Shown: positions 29,100 to 37,427 of the stretch, piece by piece | Layout of the letters: each line of letters opens with the position of its first letter | Position numbering within the stretch: position 1 is the stretch's first letter | Assembly (NCBI RefSeq): GCF_002732165.1 | Contig: NZ_MRZO01000002.1 | Coordinates: 310,001-374,000, forward strand | DNA from: Staphylococcus xylosus | GTDB lineage: Bacteria; Bacillota; Bacilli; Staphylococcales; Staphylococcaceae | Direction of reading: 5' to 3' | DNA length: 64,000 nucleotides | Made by a program: the position numbers and the translations under genes | Notes under the pieces: model-generated | Seen by the model: only the letters and a program-made list of their open reading frames with translations | What the model was told of the DNA's origin: nothing | Databases searched by the model: none

Positions 29100-29511
29100 A
29101 TCATTTATAGCTAGTAAGTGGAAGTACGCTCCTTTTTATAATTGTGGATAAGCTGGAACGATTTTTAAATTTTGCCTTCTTCATCCTCCTTAAAAAAGTT
29201 TCCCCTCAACTATACTCATCTTCATAAGTAAAAAATTTAACATCATTTAAAATGTCTATTACTTACTTGAGAAAAGCATATGCGCTAATTAGACAAGGGG
29301 TCAGTCATCGGGTTGTGTGAAGGCACTGTTCTGACACCTATAAAACAACGCTATATCAAACATATAGATAAGTGTTTTGTACCATCATAAATATCGATTA
29401 ATGAATAATGTTTTTAAAAAGACGTTTACAATACAAAGAGCATTAGTTAAACTTGGAATGTAAATGAATTAAATAGTGCAATATACATAATAGTTAAGGA
29501 GCTTATGCTAA
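29100..29511. other. Intergenic stretch without recognisable genes
   Basis: It is AT-rich with a short more GC-rich patch around 29290-29340 (GGGTTGTGTGAAGGCACTG). The patch shares GGGTTGTGTGA with the gap at 15261. I see no ORF with a ribosome site. Promoter sequences for the downstream lipoprotein are presumably in the last 100 bp. Confidence 0.4.
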
Positions 29512-30771
29512 ATGAAGGGGAAATGGATTATACCGACTGTTTTAACTAGTGCATTGTTAATCACTGGGTGTTCAAACAATGATACGAAAAATGGAGACAA
29601 TCAAGCAAATAAAGAAAGTAAAGGTAATCATGCTACTAAAAGTAGTGATGATGTGAAATATCCAAAAGATGGAGTAAGAGGTATTTATGTAAGTGCCGAT
29701 GCGACAAACGGGGAAAAATTTGAAGAACTCACAAAGTTTATCGATGAAAGTGATTTAAATGCAATGGTTATTGATGTTAAAGATGATTCAGGGAACGTTA
29801 CTATAAACTTTAACACTGGTAATAAAGAAATCGATAAACATACATTAGATATTGTGGATGCCAAGCCGTTACTTAATAAAATGAAAGAGAAAGATATTTA
29901 CCCTATTGCAAGAATCGTTACTTTTAAAGATAAAAATTTAGCAGAAAGTCATCCTGAATGGTCGTTCAAACAAGCAGATGGTTCAGTTTGGGAAAGTGAT
30001 GGTGGCGATAAATTTGTCAATCCTTTCGTTAAAGAGGTATGGGATTATAATATTAATGTGTCTAAAGAAGCTGCAAAAGCAGGTTTTAGAGATATTCAAT
30101 ATGACTATGTAAGATTCCCGGAAGCATTTGAAAATGTAGAAAGTAGTTTAACGTATGATAAAGGGAAATATAAAAACAGTAAATTAAGTGATGTTGATCA
30201 ACGAGTAGACACAATTTCACAATTTTTAAAAACTGCTCGTAAAGAATTAAAACCATACGGTGCCGAGGTATCAGCTGATGTATTTGGTTATGCTGCTATG
30301 GTTGAAGAAGCACCCGGTATTGGTCAAAGTTTCCCTAAAATAGCAGAAAATACAGATGCTATCTCATCTATGATTTATCCGTCACATTGGAGTCCAGGTG
30401 ACTTTGGATTAGAAGCGCCAGATAAGGAACCTTATGAAGCAATTGATCATTATTTAGATAAAGAAACAGCTGTGTTAAATAAATTAGGTGATAAGAAACC
30501 GAAGTCTCGTCCATGGCTACAAGACTTTACAGCACGATATTTAGGTGAAGGTAAATATATGGAATACGATAGTAAAGCTGTAGAGGCCCAAGTACAAGCG
30601 CTTAAAGATCATGGCATAAATGAGTATCTATTGTGGAACGCGGGCAACGATTATTCTAAAGGCGTAGACTATACTCCTGAAGCAAATAAAGAAAAACTAG
30701 ACCAAAATAAAGCAGAGTTAAAGAAAGATAACAAAGACGGAAAAAGTGACAAAGATAAAGATAACAAGTGA
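29512..30771 (+). CDS. Lipoprotein with putative glycoside-hydrolase (DUF4015) domain
   Basis: A 419-aa exported lipoprotein with lipobox ITGC (Cys20) and a Ser/Asn/Lys linker. A TIM-barrel-like DUF4015 domain runs from about residue 55 to 385. Landmarks are VRGIYVSADATNGEKFEELTKFID, AMVIDVKDDSGNV, FRDIQYDYVRFPEAFEN and SSMIYPSHWSPGDFG, with conserved acidic residues in the barrel. The C-terminus is a Lys/Asp tail. It would act at the cell envelope, possibly on a polysaccharide, but the activity of this family is not established. Confidence 0.83.
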   Translation: MKGKWIIPTVLTSALLITGCSNNDTKNGDNQANKESKGNHATKSSDDVKYPKDGVRGIYVSADATNGEKFEELTKFIDESDLNAMVIDVKDDSGNVTINFNTGNKEIDKHTLDIVDAKPLLNKMKEKDIYPIARIVTFKDKNLAESHPEWSFKQADGSVWESDGGDKFVNPFVKEVWDYNINVSKEAAKAGFRDIQYDYVRFPEAFENVESSLTYDKGKYKNSKLSDVDQRVDTISQFLKTARKELKPYGAEVSADVFGYAAMVEEAPGIGQSFPKIAENTDAISSMIYPSHWSPGDFGLEAPDKEPYEAIDHYLDKETAVLNKLGDKKPKSRPWLQDFTARYLGEGKYMEYDSKAVEAQVQALKDHGINEYLLWNAGNDYSKGVDYTPEANKEKLDQNKAELKKDNKDGKSDKDKDNK

Positions 30772-30842
30772 ACTAGCAAAGTGAAAATATTACTTATACA
30801 ATCATGTCACTTTAAATTAAATATGTATTAATAAAAAGAAGC

Positions 30843-30886
30843 AGCACGTTGAAATCAAATTGAACATTTTGATTTCAACGTGCTAC
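30843..30886. terminator. Bidirectional terminator between convergent genes
   Basis: A 16-bp stem (AGCACGTTGAAATCAA with TTGATTTCAACGTGCT). The minus-strand side is followed by a CTTCTTTTTATT tract, serving the MFS gene; the plus side is less T-rich. Confidence 0.75.
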
Positions 30887-30894
30887 TCTACTTT

Positions 30895-32076
30895 CTAGCT
30901 ACTTAATTTTTTGTTTCCAATTAAACAGAAGTACAGGAAGCCAGTAATTATTATGATAACACCCATAATAGCGTACATATTTCCATAACCAGTTAAAGGC
31001 GTAACATAACCTAATAAGTATGGAGAGAGACCTAAGCCTGCATCAAAAAATATGAAATAAGTTGATGTGGCAATGCTTATACGAGAAGTTGGTGCAGATT
31101 TCACTGCTAAGACTTGTGTTGCTGATTGTAAATTTCCGAAACCTAATCCCATAATTGCGCTGATTAATAGTAATATAAATCCACTTGTAACTTGGCTTAA
31201 CATAAACATACTAATTGCATAAAAAATGATTGCTGGATATACAACGACGTGGTTTCCTTTATTATCCATGAGTTTACCTGCAACTGGACGCGTTAGTAAA
31301 ACCACAATGGCGTAAACCACAAAGAATAAACTGGCTACACTTGTTAATTTTAATTGACTCGCATATAAATTTAGATAAGTTAGTACTCCAGAATATGCAA
31401 AACTTAATAGTAAAATGATTAAACCAACAGGGATGACTCTCGGCTCAATGATATTTTTAAGAAACGATGTACCTTTTTCTAAATTAACGGAAGCTGTTTT
31501 GATTTCCGTAACTTTAGGGGCTTTAACAAAAATACTCATGATTAAAGCGATAAACATTATGGCGAAACAAAAACTAAATAATATAGAAAATGAGATGTAA
31601 TGAATCATTAATATACCAAGAAATGGACCGAATGCAGTCGCTAATGTCGTACTCATACTATAATAGCTAATACCTTCAGACTTTCGCGATTCTGGGATAA
31701 TTTGTGTAGCAATTGAACTGATGATTGTTAATGCCATCCCATGAGGAATCCCATGTAATAAACGTATTAATATAAGAAACTGAACGTTAATATTAATAAA
31801 ATAACTACTGATAATAGCTAAACAAATAATAATGGTGACAAGTAATAAGCGCTTAAGTCCGAACTTATTTATAAAATATCCAGCAAAAAGTCGGCCGATA
31901 ACACCGCCGATAATAAAAATACCGCTGACAAGTCCTGATTGACTCATTGAAGCTTGGTAATGATTGATTGAAAAAGTTGCAATAGTAACCATAAGTAAGT
32001 AAAAGACTAAAGTTAGTAGAAAGTTAATCAATGATACACTGATAAACTGTTTAGTCCAAAGTTTATTGGATTGCAT
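30895..32076 (-). CDS. MFS transporter, probably an exporter
   Basis: A 393-aa protein with about twelve helices. GRLFAGYFINKFGLKRLLL gives the helix 2-3 motif, and RLLHGIPHGMALTIISSIATQIIPESRKSEG in helix 4-5 is typical of drug-efflux-like MFS proteins. AAGAGGC lies 8 nt before the ATG. An orphan terminator-like hairpin stands 53 bp upstream in its own leader (see 32129-32162), suggesting attenuation. Confidence 0.82.
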   Translation of the reverse strand: MQSNKLWTKQFISVSLINFLLTLVFYLLMVTIATFSINHYQASMSQSGLVSGIFIIGGVIGRLFAGYFINKFGLKRLLLVTIIICLAIISSYFININVQFLILIRLLHGIPHGMALTIISSIATQIIPESRKSEGISYYSMSTTLATAFGPFLGILMIHYISFSILFSFCFAIMFIALIMSIFVKAPKVTEIKTASVNLEKGTSFLKNIIEPRVIPVGLIILLLSFAYSGVLTYLNLYASQLKLTSVASLFFVVYAIVVLLTRPVAGKLMDNKGNHVVVYPAIIFYAISMFMLSQVTSGFILLLISAIMGLGFGNLQSATQVLAVKSAPTSRISIATSTYFIFFDAGLGLSPYLLGYVTPLTGYGNMYAIMGVIIIITGFLYFCLIGNKKLSS

Positions 32077-32128
32077 AGTAAAAGCCTCTTTTCTAAAAAG
32101 TAAATTTAAAATTTATCAAAATTCGCAC

Positions 32129-32162
32129 AAAAAAGACACTTTGGTAACCAAAGTGTCTTTTT
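32129..32162 (-). promoter_or_regulatory. Terminator-like hairpin in the leader of the MFS gene
   Basis: Near-perfect stem AAAAAGACACTTTGG with CCAAAGTGTCTTTTT, followed on the minus strand by TTTTTTGTGC. Neither flanking gene ends here: the MFS gene and the glycosyltransferase gene diverge. Reading on the minus strand it would be a 5'-UTR terminator 53 bp before the MFS start. The rest of this 522-bp gap is AT-rich, and includes a second weak hairpin near 32267-32286. Confidence 0.55.
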
Positions 32163-32598
32163 ATTATCTTGTTAAAATGTATATCAATACAAGTAAGTAC
32201 TGATAAAGATTTCACTAATAAAAATTGGTCACTGTCTTTGCACGTATTGAATTAAAAAATGATAGACTACTCCCGACAGTAGGGGTTTTTCATGTCTCAA
32301 ATAATTTTTTAATCTAATAGGTTTCAAATATACAGCTTCCATAGTTTAGTTGTCCTTTTAATAAAAATTTAATAATTAAATGATACACTCTTCAAATTTA
32401 AATAACAATACAATATATGATTAAATTAGAGAACTATTACATAACTCTAATTTACATCTAATGAATGTAATTTTTGAATATCCAAAAATTAAACACAATA
32501 TAATATTAACAAAACCACATTATCTCTTTAATGTGTTGTATAATATACAATATGTTATTTTTTATATTAATAAAAATCAATGAGGGGTACGTTATTTT

Positions 32599-33546
32599 AT
32601 GATTAGAATTTTAGTTCCGTGTTTTAATGAGGCAAGTGTTATTGAAAAAACATATGCTGAATTAACAGAAATCATGCAACAAGATAGCCGCTACAATAAT
32701 TATAAATACGAATTGCTTTTTGTAGACGATGGAAGCAAGGATAACACTTTAGCTATTATTCAACAATTAGCACAACAAGACGATGCAGTTAAATACATAT
32801 CATTTTCAAGAAACTTCGGTAAAGAGTCTGCGATGTACGCAGGATTAAAGGCAAGTGTAGACGCGGAAGCTTTAATTATTTTAGATGGTGATTTACAACA
32901 TCCACCAACACTAATACCACAAATGATTAAATACTTTAAAGAAGGCGAAGATCAAATTGTCGCTAAAAGGGATAGAACAGGTGAAAACATAGCACGTAAA
33001 CGAGTGTCACAATTGTATTATGCAATTATTAATAAAATGGTTGATGTCACACTAGAAGATGGTGTTGGTGATTTCAGATTATTAAGCCAGCGGGCAGTGA
33101 AAGAAATCGTGAATATGGGAGAGTACAATAGATTTTCTAAAGGCTTATTTGCGTGGATTGGTTTTGAACCGAAAGTCATTGAATATCAGAATGTGACTCG
33201 AGTAGAAGGGGAGTCTAAATGGTCATTTAGCTCATTGCTAAACTATGGTATCGATGGTTTGATTTCATTTAATAATAAGCCATTGCGTGCCATTATTTAT
33301 TTAGGGCTTTTCATTTGCGGATTAAGTTTTCTCTATATTTTATTTAATTTTATTTATACGCTAAATTACGGTGTGTCTACACCAGGATATTTCACAACAA
33401 TCTTCTCCGTTTTGTTTTTAGGTGGGATACAGCTTACGTCATTAGGTGTTATAGGAGAATATATTGGAAGAATTTATTATGAAGTGAAACAACGTCCACT
33501 CTATATTGTTCGTCAATCCAATTTGAATGAACAAGAGGTGGAATAA
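32599..33546 (+). CDS. GtrB-type polyprenyl-phosphate glycosyltransferase
   Basis: A 315-aa GT2 enzyme. The catalytic domain has RILVPCFNEASVIEKTY, LLFVDDGSKDNT and ILDGDLQHPP (DXD), followed by two C-terminal membrane helices (about residues 230-295). It should load a sugar onto undecaprenyl phosphate on the inner membrane face. Its stop is next to the start of a polytopic partner, the layout of surface-polymer side-chain glycosylation modules. Confidence 0.87.
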   Translation: MIRILVPCFNEASVIEKTYAELTEIMQQDSRYNNYKYELLFVDDGSKDNTLAIIQQLAQQDDAVKYISFSRNFGKESAMYAGLKASVDAEALIILDGDLQHPPTLIPQMIKYFKEGEDQIVAKRDRTGENIARKRVSQLYYAIINKMVDVTLEDGVGDFRLLSQRAVKEIVNMGEYNRFSKGLFAWIGFEPKVIEYQNVTRVEGESKWSFSSLLNYGIDGLISFNNKPLRAIIYLGLFICGLSFLYILFNFIYTLNYGVSTPGYFTTIFSVLFLGGIQLTSLGVIGEYIGRIYYEVKQRPLYIVRQSNLNEQEVE

Positions 33547-33547
33547 G

Positions 33548-35035
33548 ATGAAATTATTAAGGGTGAATAAGACCTATCTTACAGTAACCGCACTGCTGAT
33601 TTTTTATATTTTTATGGCTATGCTTACGCCATTAACACATGACGATTGGGATTGGTATAGTAACTATGGTATTCAGATGCTACAAGAACGCTTTGCAAAT
33701 TTGAATGGGCGTTATTTGGGTAATATGTTAGAAATTATTGCCGTTCGACTTGATTGGTTTAGATGGTTATCTTATGCGATTTTTAGTATTTCGATTATAT
33801 GGATAATTGGACGTTTTGTTAATGAAGCTAAGATTTTATATTATTATTTGTGTGCATTTATTTTGATGCTGACGATACCTAGTGATATATATAAGCAAAC
33901 TTATGGTTGGTTTGCTGGGTTTTATAATTATGTTCCAGCAACTTTCTGCGTGCTGTTTATAGTATGGTATATCTCGGAAATTTTGTTTGAACAGAAAAGT
34001 TTAGGTCCTATAACTAATATTTTGTTTTATTGTATCTGTTTTGTAGGACAATTTTTTATGGAAAATACAACGTTATTCAATACGATGATTTTAGTTTTAG
34101 CGATCGTATTACATGTATTAATTTATAGAAAATTAAATCCTAAATTTATATTAGGTTTAGTTATTTCATCGCTAGGGACGATTTTGATGTTTATGAATCC
34201 TAATTATCGCAAAATATTTTTTGAGGGTAGTAGTTATCAAAAAGTGTCTAGTGATACCGGCATCATTGATAAAGTGACAACAACATTAACAACAGTATTA
34301 CCAGATTGGGTGGTTTTTAATCAAATGACGATAATCTTAATGATTATTGGTGTTGTTATTGCGCTATTATTCAGAAACGCTATGTTATATACACGCTCTA
34401 AACTGTTGCAAGTATTTGTTATAACGGGTTTATTGATTTTGCCAATATACTACTTCTTTATTTATGAACAATTTGCGTTACAAAATTTTCATATACTTCT
34501 TATTACTAATTTAGTAAATACATTAGTTTGTATATGGTTTTTAAGTGCATTCATTTTAGCAGTTCATATAGTAGTTGAGCCGAAAGAAATTAAATATACG
34601 TTATATTTATTGCTGGCTACTATTTTATTAGTGTGTGCACCTTTAGTGATTGTGTCACCGTTAGGACCAAGAAATTTTTATACAGTTTATGCTTTGTTTG
34701 TCATTATCCTATTGATATTATTTTCTCAGTTGAACATTACTGGTCAACTATGGAAACAGATTGTGGGTGTTTTAGCAATTGGTTGCGCGACGTTATATTT
34801 AGGAACATTTTTCTATATTAATCAAAAAAATGAAACACGAATTACACAGTTAAAAGAAGAGATAAAAGCACATCCTAAAAAAGAATATTATACGATGGAA
34901 AAATTACCTTTTGAACATTATTTGCATCACCCGACCCCAACAAGTACAAGGTATCAGTCATTATTTAACCAATATGAAGGTATACCTAAAGATACAAAAA
35001 TAAAATATGTGCCCTTTGGTACTAAACATAAATAG
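33548..35035 (+). CDS. Polytopic membrane protein, probable sugar transferase partner (DUF6056-like)
   Basis: A 495-aa protein with about eleven membrane helices and an extracytoplasmic C-terminal tail. The first loop carries LTPLTHDDWDWYSNYGIQM, where the Asp pair resembles GT-C glycosyltransferase active-site acids. I chose ATG 33548 because GAGGTGG lies 8 nt upstream. Directly after gtrB-like, it likely transfers the lipid-linked sugar to a wall or lipoteichoic acid or another surface polymer. No GtcA-type flippase is nearby. Confidence 0.78.
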   Translation: MKLLRVNKTYLTVTALLIFYIFMAMLTPLTHDDWDWYSNYGIQMLQERFANLNGRYLGNMLEIIAVRLDWFRWLSYAIFSISIIWIIGRFVNEAKILYYYLCAFILMLTIPSDIYKQTYGWFAGFYNYVPATFCVLFIVWYISEILFEQKSLGPITNILFYCICFVGQFFMENTTLFNTMILVLAIVLHVLIYRKLNPKFILGLVISSLGTILMFMNPNYRKIFFEGSSYQKVSSDTGIIDKVTTTLTTVLPDWVVFNQMTIILMIIGVVIALLFRNAMLYTRSKLLQVFVITGLLILPIYYFFIYEQFALQNFHILLITNLVNTLVCIWFLSAFILAVHIVVEPKEIKYTLYLLLATILLVCAPLVIVSPLGPRNFYTVYALFVIILLILFSQLNITGQLWKQIVGVLAIGCATLYLGTFFYINQKNETRITQLKEEIKAHPKKEYYTMEKLPFEHYLHHPTPTSTRYQSLFNQYEGIPKDTKIKYVPFGTKHK

Positions 35036-35076
35036 AATGATTGTATGAAGAATTTATAGCTAGTAAAAGTAAATAT

Positions 35077-35137
35077 AAAAAAGGAGTACACAGAAATCAT
35101 ACTTTGTTAAAATGATTTCATTGTGGCACTCCTTTTT
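35077..35137 (+). terminator. Terminator of the glycosylation pair
   Basis: A long stem AAAAAGGAGT..GAAATCAT with ATGATTTC..ACTCCTTTTT. Confidence 0.85.
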
Positions 35138-35209
35138 ATATTTGTATAACGTTCAGTTATCAAGATGTAAGTTTGATAAGAAATATAGCTTGAGATAAAA
35201 TAGTCGTAC

Positions 35210-35383
35210 CTATAATTCTTTTTCTAATATAATTGCTTTATAGTCATGAATATCTATGCGAGCGTAGATTTCACGTTTTACACTTTTGATATGCTCTAGT
35301 TTAGCTATGTTACTCATCATGTTATTAGGTACATGATTCTCCCAATATTCAAGTTCTGAGAATAATTCGTGCAATGATTTCAT
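35210..35383 (-). CDS. 57-aa small protein under a SAM riboswitch
   Basis: The sequence starts MKSLHELFSELEYWENHVP and looks helical, soluble and charged. The ATG at 35383 is preceded by AAGGTGG at 7 nt spacing. It sits directly after the expression platform of a SAM-I riboswitch and is the only gene in the transcription unit. A link to methionine or sulfur metabolism is therefore implied, but I do not recognise the family. Confidence 0.65.
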   Translation of the reverse strand: MKSLHELFSELEYWENHVPNNMMSNIAKLEHIKSVKREIYARIDIHDYKAIILEKEL

Positions 35384-35418
35384 AAAATTACCACCTTTTA
35401 TTTTTTTACAAATAAAAT

Positions 35419-35442
35419 AGCTCTTCTTAGATAAGAAGAGCT
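35419..35442 (-). terminator. Terminator of the SAM riboswitch expression platform
   Basis: A perfect inverted repeat AGCTCTTCTTA / TAAGAAGAGCT is followed on the minus strand by ATTTTATTTG. It lies between the aptamer and the small ORF. Confidence 0.8.
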
Positions 35443-35450
35443 TCCGCACA

Positions 35451-35567
35451 TCTTCTCATCTGTCAGCTCGTAAATTAGAACTGTTGGATTTAGCACATCG
35501 CTCGTCTGAGCTGTTGCTGGAGTTTTACAGGGCCAAGTCCCTCCACTCACTCTTAATAAGAGAACTA
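35451..35567 (-). ncRNA. SAM-I (S-box) riboswitch aptamer
   Basis: Minus-strand reading shows S-box hallmarks in order: CTTATTAAGAG, GGAGGGACTTGGCCCTGTAAAACTCC split over the P2 region, CAGCAAC, then GTGCTAAATCC and the closing GATGAGAAG. P1 can form from TTCTC and GAGAA. With the downstream terminator it should turn the 57-aa gene off when SAM is abundant. Confidence 0.88.
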
Positions 35568-35681
35568 TTCTATTTCAAATTATTGTAACGAATGTTCATT
35601 GAATTAGCAAATAAATATATTATCGAAATCTGTTAATCATGAGATATACATTTTCAAATATTGAAACAACACACTTCATAA

Positions 35682-36836
35682 CTAATAAAAGATGAGACCA
35701 ATCAATAATCCTAAAATAACAATTAACCAAGATGGTGCCTTGCAATAAGCCAATAATACAAATAATGTAGCAGCAAAGGCAAAATCCATATTGCTATTTA
35801 CTGATGATGTGAATATAGGATCATAAAAAGCTGCGATTAAAATACCTACTACGCCAGCACTGACAGCTTTTAGCATTGATTTTGCGTAGCGATTTGATTG
35901 TATGTGCTCCCAAAAAGGTAAAACACCAACTAATAATAAAAAGGCCGGTAAGAAAATAGCAATTGTTGCAATGATACCACCTGTAACACCAGACATAACG
36001 GTTCCAATATATGCAGCAAATGTAAACAACGGCCCTGGAACTGCTTGTGTTAATGCGTAACCTGATAAAAAGTCATTGGCACTAATCATATCAGTTGCTA
36101 CAAATGATTGTTCTAATAAAGGTAAGACAACATGTCCGCCGCCGAATACAAGAGCACCAGAACGATAAAAGTTGTCGATCATGTTAATCCACGAATTGTG
36201 AGTGACAAAATTCAATATAGGTAAGATTAATAAAAGACTAAAAAATAGTATAAGAGAGATGGCGCCTACTATTCGTGGAATATTGAATATCTTTATCAAA
36301 GACTTCTGTTCATCTGTTTCTCTAAAAAGCGCTAATCCAACTATAGCCACTACAGTCAACGCACCTAATTGTGATAATGGATGAATGACTGTTATAGCTA
36401 CTACTAAGGTGAACAACGCTAAAATTTTTGTTTTTAAATCGGGTAATAATTTTTGTCCCATACCTATAATTGCATTTAATACAATTGCAACGGCGACTAA
36501 TTTCAGACCATGCGTCCAACCTAAATCGTTGCTATAAGCTAATAGTAAAGTGGCACAAAGCATGAGTACAATCACTGAGGGGAGAGTAAAGCCAATAAAT
36601 GAAATTACTCCGCCAATCAACCCTGCCTTAGTTATACCAATACCAAATCCAACTTGACTACTAGCTGGTCCAGGTAAAAATTGACATAATGCGACTAGAT
36701 TGGTGTATTGTTGTTCTGTTAACCATTGCCTCCGTTTTACATATTCATCATAGAAGTAGCCGAGGTGAGCTGTTGGACCACCAAATGAAGTGCAGCCTAA
36801 CCTCAGTGCTACGAGAAATACTTCAAGATATTTCAT
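35682..36836 (-). CDS. chrA: ChrA chromate transporter (two-domain)
   Basis: A 384-aa membrane protein with two tandem chromate-transporter domains. The first carries LRLGCTSFGGPTAHLGYFYDEYV and LCQFLPGPASSQVG, and the second SGALVFGGGHVVLPLLEQSFV and YALTQAVPGPLFTFAAYIG. ATG 36836 has GGGAGGT 8 nt upstream. It follows a PadR regulator gene by 19 bp, so the two form one operon. It exports chromate in characterised homologues; the physiological substrate here is uncertain. Confidence 0.87.
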   Translation of the reverse strand: MKYLEVFLVALRLGCTSFGGPTAHLGYFYDEYVKRRQWLTEQQYTNLVALCQFLPGPASSQVGFGIGITKAGLIGGVISFIGFTLPSVIVLMLCATLLLAYSNDLGWTHGLKLVAVAIVLNAIIGMGQKLLPDLKTKILALFTLVVAITVIHPLSQLGALTVVAIVGLALFRETDEQKSLIKIFNIPRIVGAISLILFFSLLLILPILNFVTHNSWINMIDNFYRSGALVFGGGHVVLPLLEQSFVATDMISANDFLSGYALTQAVPGPLFTFAAYIGTVMSGVTGGIIATIAIFLPAFLLLVGVLPFWEHIQSNRYAKSMLKAVSAGVVGILIAAFYDPIFTSSVNSNMDFAFAATLFVLLAYCKAPSWLIVILGLLIGLIFY

Positions 36837-36855
36837 AACAAATAACCTCCCAAGT

Positions 36856-37134
36856 TTAAATTTCTCCGACAATTTCTTTTAATTTCTGGTGACTTTTTTC
36901 TAACATTTTCTTGCCAAATGAAGTGATTGTGTAGTTCTTACGTTGTTTACCGTCAACGACAGTTTTTTCACTAACGAGTAATGACTCATCTTCCATTCGA
37001 TGTAAGAGAGGATATAGCGTTCCAGCACTCATTGCATAACCATGTGTTCTTAACTCATCCATCATCCAGCTACCATAAATAGGATGTTCATTAGCATGAT
37101 GCAAAATATGGATATAAATAAAACCGAGAAACAT
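36856..37134 (-). CDS. PadR-family regulator
   Basis: A winged-helix PadR protein, 92 aa from this ATG, with HPIYGSWMMDELRTHGYAMSAGTLYPLLHRMEDESLL as the DNA-binding domain. The frame is open ten codons farther to a CTG at 37167 (DDIDSKLERR), which looks like genuine N-terminal PadR sequence, so the real start is uncertain. It is upstream of chrA and downstream of a perfect palindrome that is probably its operator. Confidence 0.82.
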   Translation of the reverse strand: MFLGFIYIHILHHANEHPIYGSWMMDELRTHGYAMSAGTLYPLLHRMEDESLLVSEKTVVDGKQRKNYTITSFGKKMLEKSHQKLKEIVGEI

Positions 37135-37194
37135 ACGTCTTTCTAATTTAGAATCGATATCATCCAGCCCCTTTAATCATTAATAACGGAAATC

Positions 37195-37213
37195 GATATC
37201 GGTTTCCGATATC
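37195..37213. promoter_or_regulatory. Probable PadR operator
   Basis: A perfect inverted repeat GATATCGG-TTT-CCGATATC 61 bp upstream of the padR ATG, with another CGATATC half-site at 37155-37161. Position and symmetry suggest autoregulation of padR-chrA. Confidence 0.6.
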
Positions 37214-37353
37214 ATAGACAATATAGCATATATCACGGTATTTTTGACTGGATTTACAAAAAGTTTAAAAACTTATAATAATTGTCACTTTATATATTTG
37301 AATATACTCAATTAACAATAAGTAAGATAATTTACTAATTATAGATAAGTAAG

Positions 37354-37383
37354 TTACAATTGTGTGTAAGCGCTTACTATGAT
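37354..37383 (+). promoter_or_regulatory. Promoter with embedded cre site for the SDR gene
   Basis: -35 TTACAA (37354-37359), 18-bp spacer and -10 TATGAT (37378-37383). The spacer contains TGTAAGCGCTTAC (37365-37377), a near-consensus catabolite element, so CcpA would block the promoter on glucose. Confidence 0.65.
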
Positions 37384-37427
37384 TGTGTGACATGTTAATT
37401 TAAATCGTTGTTAAAAGGAGAATGCAC

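Noticed and set aside
15261..29340. Shared GGGTTGTGTGA in two intergenic gaps (15261 and 29301)
   Set aside because: The identity is only about 11 bases with no extended similarity, so it is not supportable as a repeat family.
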